Part shown: positions 1 through 4,446 of the stretch, in pieces
Layout: the number at the start of each line of letters is the position of its first letter
How positions within the stretch are numbered: position 1 is the first letter of the stretch
Source: Syntrophomonadaceae bacterium
GTDB lineage: Bacteria > Bacillota > Dethiobacteria > DTU022
Reading direction: 5' to 3'
Assembly: GCA_007136055.1 (NCBI GenBank)
Contig: SLHT01000034.1
Coordinates: 1-5,376 of the forward strand
DNA: 5,376 nt
The notes under the pieces: generated by a model
The model's database searches: none
Told to the model about the DNA's origin: nothing
The model's input: only the letters and a program-made list of their open reading frames with translations
Made by a program: the position numbers and the translations under genes

Positions 1-379
1 CGCCAATTCCGGCGTAAGACCCCCTTGTTTCAGATAAAAATTCTTCCAAATCATTTGGATCATAAAACCGCACATGGGGATCACCGATATTTTCTATCAT
101 ACCCCGGACAGCACCCTCGATTAGATCCTCAGTATCTACAGGGTAATAATAACTCCTGGTAACTGACTCAATAGCATCCCATAATAAAGCAGCATCGTTA
201 TCAACCGGGGCATCATTGTTCTTTGGCTCATACCTGATTACGGTAGAAGGTTCTTCCCCTACTTTTTCCGGTTCTAACTGTCCGCCAAAGAAGTAATAGT
301 TGGCCAGGTTAGTGCCGATAAGGAGAATGACAAAGATAACCAGGCCGATAAATATATTTTTTCTATTGTATTTTTCCAT
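1..379 (-). CDS. C-terminal processing protease (S41 family), N-terminal part, runs off window edge
   Basis: This is the first 126 residues of a membrane-anchored S41 serine protease (CtpA/CtpB type); the rest lies beyond base 1. These proteases cut extracytoplasmic substrates; in B. subtilis CtpB cleaves SpoIVFA in the sporulation sigma-K checkpoint. Visible: a short basic N-terminus (MEKYNRKN), one hydrophobic segment at about residues 9-31 acting as signal anchor, an acidic/proline linker, then the helical region typical of the family at about 63-126, with the hallmark run of a 'LIEGAVRGM' helix, an 'IGDPH' turn, an 'FLSE' helix and 'GSYAGIG' leading into the PDZ domain. The PDZ and the Ser/Lys catalytic dyad are not in the window. 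The ATG at 379-377 has an AGGAGT ribosome binding site at 393-388 with 8 nt spacing. It lies 252 bases behind the M23 gene, and a likely terminator between them suggests its own promoter. Family call is by sequence resemblance; CtpA versus CtpB cannot be settled. Confidence 0.88.
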   Translation of the reverse strand, partial: MEKYNRKNIFIGLVIFVILLIGTNLANYYFFGGQLEPEKVGEEPSTVIRYEPKNNDAPVDNDAALLWDAIESVTRSYYYPVDTEDLIEGAVRGMIENIGDPHVRFYDPNDLEEFLSETRGSYAGIG

Positions 380-411
380 AGATTTCAACTCCTGTCGCGC
401 CAATAAATATC

Positions 412-447
412 ATAATAAAAGGCCCTTTAATGGAGCCTGTTTATTAT
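412..447 (-). repeat. Strong hairpin / inverted repeat in the leader of the S41 protease gene
   Basis: On the minus strand ATAATAAA-c-AGGC (447-435) faces GCCTTTTATTAT (423-412), giving 12 pairs with one bulged C. Inside the loop CC and GG can add two pairs after a bulged T, leaving a 6-nt ATTAAA loop. The stem is GC in the core and AT at the base, with a U-rich 3' flank (TTTTATTATGATATTT), so it has the look of an intrinsic terminator. It ends only 18 bases before the protease ribosome binding site. It could be an attenuator, a 5' mRNA stabilising hairpin, or an operator. The pairing is seen directly; the role is inference. Confidence 0.5.
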
Positions 448-448
448 A
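443..448 (-). promoter_or_regulatory. Possible -10 element (TATAAT) for the S41 protease gene
   Basis: A perfect TATAAT reads on the minus strand at 448-443, about 64 bases before the protease start codon. No good -35 is found 16-18 bases upstream (the sequence there is CAGTAT/ACAGTA-like), so the call is weak. It overlaps the 5' arm of the inverted repeat at 412-447; a transcript starting 6-8 bases downstream would begin inside that hairpin. If this promoter is real, the repeat acts as DNA (operator). If transcription starts further upstream, the repeat acts as RNA. Confidence 0.25.
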
Positions 449-555
449 ATAACACAAATCTTCCATACTGTATTCCCCATAACGTTAAGGTGACAGTTAA
501 TCAGTATTTTTTTCTTACAGCTTAAGAATACCGCGCAGCAGAGGTTGAGTTTTAT

Positions 556-600
556 GAAAACAGAAAGGGCGTTTGATTTAAGCATTCAAATCTCCCGCCC
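556..600 (-). terminator. Probable intrinsic terminator of the ftsE-ftsX-M23 unit
   Basis: On the minus strand GGGCG (600-596) and TTTGA (590-586) pair with TCAAA (576-572) and CGCCC (571-567), around a 9-base loop and with a 5-base bulge (GGAGA) on the 5' side. The stem is followed by TTTCTGTTTT (566-557), an interrupted U-tract. It lies about 30 bases after the M23 stop codon, in the right place to end that transcript. The bulge and the interrupted U-tract make it imperfect. Confidence 0.5.
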
Positions 601-605
601 CCTGG

Positions 606-629
606 TCAGGCTTGTAATCAACAGCCTGA
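606..629 (-). repeat. 7-bp stem-loop directly after the M23 peptidase stop codon
   Basis: TCAGGCT (606-612) and AGCCTGA (623-629) form a perfect 7-bp stem with a 10-base loop, starting two bases after the M23 stop codon. No T-run follows on either strand, so it is not a terminator by itself. It stands just ahead of the terminator-like hairpin at 600-556 and could protect the mRNA 3' end, or be chance. Confidence 0.4.
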
Positions 630-631
630 GA

Positions 632-1831
632 CTAGAAGTAGTTCATCGGATTATGTCGATAGTCACTATTACCGCTGGGGTAATTACGGACAGCCGGTTT
701 GTTATATTCCCGCACTTCAAAATGCAGGTGGACTCCAGTGCTGTAACCGGTCGTTCCGGCGCGGGCAATGCGCTGCCCCCTGTTCACAACATCGCCTTTC
801 TGCACTAGCAGGCTGCTCATGTGGCCATAAAGAGTAACGGCTCCTCCGCCGTGATCGATCATGATACAGTTACCATAACCACCATTCCATCCGGAATAGA
901 TAACCTGACCCTCTGCAGCAGCAAGGATATAATTTGCCGCTCCGTGATGAGGAGCGATATCAACTCCGCCATGCCAGGCCTGGGCCCCGCTGAAGGGATC
1001 TCTTCGCCACCCGTACCCGGAACTGATCCAGGTCGGCGGTTCGATTGGCCAGATCAGTTCTCCTCCAATTCCTGAAAACTGGCTCTGCGCTTCGGCTATT
1101 AACTGCTTAATAAGGACATCGAGCTTTTGTGCTTCATGCTCAAGAGCTTGGATTGCCTTCAGGTTTAGAGTAATTTCTCCCTGCAGTTCGCCTAAAAGAT
1201 CTTCCCGTTCAAGCACAGCCTGTTCCATTCTTGCTTCATTTGCGGCAACCTGGTCGCGCATGTTTTCCAGGTTTGCCTTATCGACTTCTAACTCATCTTT
1301 CCAGGCCTGAATGATGTCTCTTTCTTGTTGGAACTCTTCAATCAGCCTTAAATCATTGGAAGCAATAATACTTAAGCTGTGCAAGCGGGTTAAAAAATCC
1401 GAAAAACTATTTGATTCGAAAAGAACTTCAACATAAGAAACCACCCCGTGCTGCTGGATCGCCCGCAGGCGCAGTTTCAAAAGACTTTCCTGGTACTTAA
1501 GCAGCTCCTCGGCGTCTTCAAGTTCGGCTTCAGCCTCGCTGATATCTGCTACTAAAAGCCTGATTTCCTCGGTTAACCGTTCCTGCTCCCAGCGCAGCTC
1601 CTGAATCTCATTTTCAAGCAGTTTCATTTCTTCTTTCAAGGCAGCTTCACGGTTTAAACGCTGCTCAAGAGCACTTTTTTCATCTCGTCGTCTTTTCTCA
1701 ATTTCTTCGAGTTCCTGCTGTTTTTCTTCAATTTCATCAGTGGTGATTGCCGAGACGGGCACACCCGGAATAGAAATTATAAAGAACAACAGAAGCAGGA
1801 CAATTAACCAGGCATTTCTCCCGAAAAACAT
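632..1831 (-). CDS. Secreted coiled-coil M23 (LytM-type) peptidoglycan endopeptidase, EnvC-like FtsEX partner
   Basis: A 399-residue exported protein combining a murein-hydrolase-activator coiled coil with a zinc peptidase domain. Residues 1-28 form a signal peptide (Leu/Ile/Phe-rich core, likely cleavage after VSA). About 30-250 is rich in Glu, Leu, Gln and Lys, forming two long helical stretches around a break at 128-150 ('YVEVLFESNSFSDFLTRL'), a pattern also seen in CwlO/PcsB-type coiled coils. About 268-378 is the M23 domain, with H287xxxD291, YGH337 and H368-L-H370; H287, D291 and H370 are the expected zinc ligands, H337 and H368 the catalytic histidines. All are present, unlike the degenerate LytM domain of E. 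coli EnvC, so peptide cross-link cleavage is likely. The ATG at 1831 has GGGAGG at 1845-1840, 8 nt away. It follows ftsX by 35 nt, which points to control by FtsEX (inference from EnvC, PcsB and CwlO precedents). Stop codon TAG. Confidence 0.9.
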   Translation of the reverse strand: MFFGRNAWLIVLLLLFFIISIPGVPVSAITTDEIEEKQQELEEIEKRRRDEKSALEQRLNREAALKEEMKLLENEIQELRWEQERLTEEIRLLVADISEAEAELEDAEELLKYQESLLKLRLRAIQQHGVVSYVEVLFESNSFSDFLTRLHSLSIIASNDLRLIEEFQQERDIIQAWKDELEVDKANLENMRDQVAANEARMEQAVLEREDLLGELQGEITLNLKAIQALEHEAQKLDVLIKQLIAEAQSQFSGIGGELIWPIEPPTWISSGYGWRRDPFSGAQAWHGGVDIAPHHGAANYILAAAEGQVIYSGWNGGYGNCIMIDHGGGAVTLYGHMSSLLVQKGDVVNRGQRIARAGTTGYSTGVHLHFEVREYNKPAVRNYPSGNSDYRHNPMNYF

Positions 1832-1866
1832 AATTTTTTCCTCCCTGCTTATAATCAGCTATCTCT

Positions 1867-2760
1867 CTATACCCTAAGAAAACGGCCCATTGAAAAAACA
1901 CTTCCTAAAACCCCGAGCGCTGTACCCAGGGGAACCAGGTATGTTGCCAATTCTATTAAAACTGCCTGGACAGGCAGCAGGTTAAGAAATGCCAGGTTGT
2001 TCGCGGCAACCCATTCAACAGAATACTGGTAGAGATAATAAAGTCCTACCAGGGACAAAACTGCACCTGCAAAACCCATCAGAAGCCCTTCAAGGACAAA
2101 AGGCCAGCGGATAAACCAGTTTGTGGCCCCCACATACTTCATGATCGAGATTTCCCTCTTGCGCATCATTACGGTCAGTTTGATTGTGTGTGATATTAGA
2201 AATACTGCTGTAATTGAAAGACCGGCCATTAAAGCCAGACCAACCATTTGCGCCACCCCTGTTACAGCAAAAAGGCTTTCAACGTAACCATGTCCGTAAA
2301 AAACGTTAGCAACAGCGGGATATGTTTCAAATTCCCCGGCCAGGGCAACGACTGATTCAGGAACTACGGTCTTGATTTCATACGAAGCAAGCAGGGGGTT
2401 CTCCAGCTCCGTATCATATCCTTCTAACATACCGCCTAACTGACGATGCAGGCGGGCCATATGTTCTTCACTTGATACATAGGTTACTGTATCTATGTCG
2501 CTATGTGACAAAAGTTTTTGTCTGAGCTCGTCAAGGGATTCCTGTTCAGCATCGTCGTCTATGTAAACAACTATCTCAACCTGTTCTTTAACTGTATCTG
2601 TAATATGACCCAGGTTTATATTAACAAGCATAAAGATACCCAACATAAAAAGTGTAACTACTACTACACCGGTCGAGGTAATACACATCCACCGGTTACG
2701 ATAAAGACCCTTTACAGTTTCGCCGATAATATAGAAAAACCCGCTAATGAACATGAGCAT
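1867..2760 (-). CDS. ftsX: Cell division protein FtsX, membrane subunit of FtsEX
   Basis: FtsX is the permease-like subunit of the FtsEX complex. It passes the ATPase cycle of FtsE across the membrane to a cell-wall hydrolase or its activator. With the start used here it has 297 residues, close to the usual length (about 300). Visible: a short cytoplasmic N-terminus ending in 'YRNRW', TM1 about 25-47, a large extracytoplasmic loop about 48-165 beginning 'VEIVVYIDDDAEQ' (typical of FtsX), then three more membrane segments at about 165-190, 222-245 and 268-290. Between TM2 and TM3 is the conserved cytoplasmic stretch 'RKREISIMKYVGATNWFIRWPF', which contacts FtsE. The ATG at 2760 is preferred because AGAAGGGG lies just ahead. 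ATG 2754 (295 residues) is nearly as good, and TTG 2784 (305 residues) has no clear ribosome binding site. The gene overlaps the ftsE end by 17 nt, implying coupled translation. Stop codon TAG. Confidence 0.95.
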   Translation of the reverse strand: MLMFISGFFYIIGETVKGLYRNRWMCITSTGVVVVTLFMLGIFMLVNINLGHITDTVKEQVEIVVYIDDDAEQESLDELRQKLLSHSDIDTVTYVSSEEHMARLHRQLGGMLEGYDTELENPLLASYEIKTVVPESVVALAGEFETYPAVANVFYGHGYVESLFAVTGVAQMVGLALMAGLSITAVFLISHTIKLTVMMRKREISIMKYVGATNWFIRWPFVLEGLLMGFAGAVLSLVGLYYLYQYSVEWVAANNLAFLNLLPVQAVLIELATYLVPLGTALGVLGSVFSMGRFLRV

Positions 2761-3433
2761 AAATCCCCTTCTGTTCATCACCAACCAGTTTTCCGTTTTC
2801 CAGGTACAGCACCCGCTTTTTAAAACGATCGACTATTTCCCGGTTGTGGGTTGCGACAAGTACAGTTGTCCCGCGCAGGTTGATACTGCGCAGCAAGTTC
2901 ATAATATCAAGTGTCGTCCCCGGATCAAGATTACCTGTCGGTTCATCGGCAATAATCATTGCCGGACGATTAGCGATAGCCCGGGCTAAACCGACACGCT
3001 GCAGTTCGCCTCCCGATAAATCACAAACCCTGGCTTTAGCCTTGTTTTGGAGTCCAACAAGGCTTAAAACATGGGGCACGCGTTTACGGATTTCCCGCCG
3101 GGAAGCCCCGGTAACCACCATGGCAAAAGCAACATTGTCGAAAGCCGATCGCTCCTCCATTAAACGGAAATCCTGAAAAACCATCCCAATATTGCGGCGC
3201 AGGTAGGGCAGCCTGTGCCGCGGCAAGCGGGATACGTTTCGCCCAAATATTTTTAAAACACCATCAGTAGGTTTTATTTCCCTGATAATTAACTTTAAAA
3301 GAGTTGATTTGCCGGCGCCGCTCGATCCGACAAAAAACACAAACTCACCGCGGTCAATATGAAAATTTAAATTTTCCAGGGCATAACGCCCGCCTTTTTC
3401 ATATTTCATACTCAAATATTTAGCTTCGACCAT
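2744..3433 (-). CDS. ftsE: Cell division ATP-binding protein FtsE
   Basis: FtsE is the cytoplasmic ABC ATPase of FtsEX. ATP binding and hydrolysis drive FtsX to regulate peptidoglycan hydrolysis rather than move a solute. The 229 residues match the family size. All ABC motifs are intact: Walker A G36-SSGAGKS-T44, Q-loop Q87 in 'MVFQDFRLM', signature LSGGE 139-143, Walker B 'MIIADEP' 159-165 with catalytic E164, D-loop NLD 168-170 and H-loop H196. The 'VFQDFRLMEERSAFDNVAFAM' region (about 85-105) is the stretch typical of FtsE that separates it from LolD-like relatives. The ATG at 3433 is preceded by AGGAAGG at 3449-3443, 9 nt away. A 123-base gap to the upstream gene contains a candidate promoter, so ftsE probably begins its own operon with ftsX and the M23 gene. 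The 3' end overlaps the ftsX start. Stop codon TAG. Confidence 0.97.
   Translation of the reverse strand: MVEAKYLSMKYEKGGRYALENLNFHIDRGEFVFFVGSSGAGKSTLLKLIIREIKPTDGVLKIFGRNVSRLPRHRLPYLRRNIGMVFQDFRLMEERSAFDNVAFAMVVTGASRREIRKRVPHVLSLVGLQNKAKARVCDLSGGELQRVGLARAIANRPAMIIADEPTGNLDPGTTLDIMNLLRSINLRGTTVLVATHNREIVDRFKKRVLYLENGKLVGDEQKGIYAHVH
2765..2772 (-). promoter_or_regulatory. Ribosome binding site that decides the ftsX start
   Basis: AGAAGGGG on the minus strand at 2772-2765 lies inside the ftsE coding sequence. Measured from AGAAGG it is 6 nt from ATG 2760; measured from the last G it is 4 nt from that ATG and 10 nt from ATG 2754. It lies downstream of the TTG at 2784, so it argues against the longest reading. 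The other genes here use 5-9 nt spacing, so 2760 and 2754 remain close rivals. Confidence 0.5.
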
Positions 3434-3510
3434 GCAGTCAAACCTTCCTGTGCATACTTAACATAATCCTGGTACATTTAATATTTCGACAATAAATTAG
3501 ATGATCCTGC

Positions 3511-3520
3511 AAAGTACTTT
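3511..3520. repeat. Perfect 10-bp palindrome AAAGTACTTT next to the putative ftsE -10
   Basis: AAAGTACTTT is a perfect palindrome that overlaps the last five bases of the candidate -10 element (3521-3516). It is short and AT-rich, so chance is possible. Its position beside the putative transcription start and 10 bases from the larger dyad at 3531-3551 is the only reason to list it. Confidence 0.3.
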
Positions 3521-3544
3521 ACTCTATTTTTTGTCATTTGGCAA
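3516..3544 (-). promoter_or_regulatory. Candidate sigma-A promoter for ftsE-ftsX-M23
   Basis: On the minus strand TTGCCA (3544-3539; 5 of 6 matches to TTGACA) and TAAAGT (3521-3516; 4 of 6 matches to TATAAT) are separated by exactly 17 bases. The predicted start point near 3509 leaves a leader of about 75 nt before ftsE. It sits in the non-coding gap just downstream of the YitT-family stop codon. The element spacing is seen directly; activity is inference. Confidence 0.4.
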
Positions 3545-3551
3545 ATTACAA
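3531..3551. promoter_or_regulatory. 21-bp near-perfect dyad over the putative ftsE -35, possible operator
   Basis: On the plus strand the arms TTGTcATTTG (3531-3540) and CAAATtACAA (3542-3551) flank a single central G. Nine of ten positions are symmetric. The arms are too close for the inner pairs to form an RNA hairpin, and no T-run follows on either strand, so a protein-binding DNA site is a better guess than a terminator. It covers the candidate -35 element at 3544-3539. I do not recognise it as the site of a known regulator. Confidence 0.35.
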
Positions 3552-3556
3552 TCGTT

Positions 3557-4435
3557 TCATTGCTGCTGCATTTTCTTAAAACCTTCACCATGAACTTCCG
3601 TGGCATTGCCGATGATCACAAATGCTTCGGGATCAACTTCATAGATAATCGATTTCAGGCGGCCTGTTTGCTGGCGTGTCACCACGCAGAGTAAAACCTC
3701 GCGTCCCTCACCGGTATAACCACCCTGCCCTTCAATCCTGGTCACACCGCGGCCAAGCTCGTAGATCAACTTTTCATTTATCCTGGATCCGTAACGGGTA
3801 ATGATAATTGCTGATTTAGCCAAACCGAGCCCTTCAAGAATTGCATCGATCACCTTAATGGAAATAAACAATGACAGGGCCGCATACATGGCTGCTTCAC
3901 TGCCAAAAACAAAAACTGCCAGGATCAGAACAAATAGATCACCCCACAGTAAAGCCTGGCCGGGACTGATCCCGGAAGTCTTGGCCATAATCAACGAAAG
4001 TAAAGCCGTGCCGCCGGTTGAACTGCGAAAACGGAAAACCAGGCCGACCCCCAAACCCATAACAATTCCTCCGTAAACTGCTGCCAGCAACAAATCGTCG
4101 GTAGCCGCAGGGAGGAGAGGAGCGGTGATTTCCACGGCCATTGAAAACAAAAAGGTCCCGAACAAACTCTGGATCACTACCCGCGCTCCAAGAACAAAAT
4201 AGCCCACAATGAAGAGGGGGATATTTAAAACTATTATGGTCAGGCCAACCGGCACCCCCAGAATATGGTAGGCAAAGACAGAAAGCCCGCTTACTCCACC
4301 GGGAGCAAGCATATTCGGCACCATAAACATATTCATACCTACGGCCAGTATTACCGACCCGGCCAGGATCCCGAGCAGGTCTATTAGAACTGTTTTCACA
4401 TCGCCCCTGCTGATCTGCAGTTTTTTAAATCTCAA
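3557..4435 (-). CDS. YitT/YvjA-family membrane protein with C-terminal DUF2179 domain
   Basis: A 292-residue integral membrane protein of the YitT family, whose biochemical role is not established. Residues about 17-200 contain five or six hydrophobic segments (roughly 17-37, 46-60, 64-82, 88-106, 115-135, 162-180, 183-200) with family-like motifs such as 'NMLAPGGVSGLS' (41-52) and 'FRSSTGGTALL' (136-146). Residues about 205-288 form the soluble DUF2179 domain, ending in the typical 'GRGVTRIEGQGGYTGEGREVLL' and 'DPEAFVIIGNATEVHGEGF' stretches. The start is TTG at 4435: it has AGGTG at 4445-4441 five bases upstream, it is the only start giving the complete first membrane segment, and the next ATG (residue 34) would remove it. 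It lies 8 nt behind prfB, and the ribosome binding site shares bases with the prfB stop, so the two are probably cotranscribed and translationally coupled. As I recall, yvjA has a similar position near prfB in B. subtilis. Stop codon TGA, the only one in the window. Confidence 0.9.
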   Translation of the reverse strand: MRFKKLQISRGDVKTVLIDLLGILAGSVILAVGMNMFMVPNMLAPGGVSGLSVFAYHILGVPVGLTIIVLNIPLFIVGYFVLGARVVIQSLFGTFLFSMAVEITAPLLPAATDDLLLAAVYGGIVMGLGVGLVFRFRSSTGGTALLSLIMAKTSGISPGQALLWGDLFVLILAVFVFGSEAAMYAALSLFISIKVIDAILEGLGLAKSAIIITRYGSRINEKLIYELGRGVTRIEGQGGYTGEGREVLLCVVTRQQTGRLKSIIYEVDPEAFVIIGNATEVHGEGFKKMQQQ

Positions 4436-4440
4436 CTTTT

Positions 4441-4446
4441 CACCTA
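4441..4446 (-). promoter_or_regulatory. prfB stop codon fused with the ribosome binding site of the YitT-family gene
   Basis: The minus-strand bases TAGGTG at 4446-4441 contain the prfB TAG stop and the AGGTG ribosome binding site of the next gene, whose TTG start follows 5 nt later. A ribosome terminating on prfB therefore sits on the initiation signal of the next gene, which suggests coupling by re-initiation. The site also supports the non-ATG start chosen for the downstream gene. Confidence 0.55.

Larger units (their letters stand above)
380..631 (-). other. Intergenic region between the M23 peptidase and S41 protease genes
   Basis: This 252-base gap is the longest non-coding stretch in the window and is more AT-rich than the genes around it. 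Reading on the minus strand it holds: a 7-bp stem TCAGGCT/AGCCTGA (629-606) two bases after the M23 stop; a terminator-like hairpin (600-556); a small AT-rich inverted repeat TTCTTA/TAAGAA with a 5-base loop (528-512); a TATAAT (448-443); the strong hairpin at 447-412; and the protease ribosome binding site. I see no plausible small ORF, tRNA or recognised riboswitch in it. Confidence 0.7.

Noticed and set aside
512..528. TTCTTA/TAAGAA inverted repeat with 5-base loop
   Set aside because: Six AT-rich pairs are expected by chance in an AT-rich gap. It is mentioned only as part of the intergenic description.
606..629. Stem-loop after the M23 gene as an intrinsic terminator by itself
   Set aside because: No T-run follows the stem on either strand; the hairpin at 556-600 is the better candidate.
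545..1075. Plus-strand open frames at 545-808 and 821-1075
   Set aside because: They lie opposite the conserved M23 domain, whose reading is well supported. Their translations show no family resemblance and no ribosome binding site stands out.
2518..3176. Plus-strand open frames at 2518-2823, 2747-2989 and 2844-3176
   Set aside because: They are antisense to ftsX and ftsE with intact ABC motifs on the minus strand. They are shadows of those genes, with no recognisable protein features.
3461..3510. Similar strings CAGGATCAT and CAGGATTAT in the ftsE leader as a direct repeat
   Set aside because: Only about 10 of 13 positions match, the two copies are some 38 bases apart and there is no third copy; too weak to call.
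3531..3551. Dyad after the YitT-family gene as a terminator
   Set aside because: With a one-base centre the inner pairs cannot fold as RNA, and the 3' flank on the minus strand is A-rich, not T-rich.
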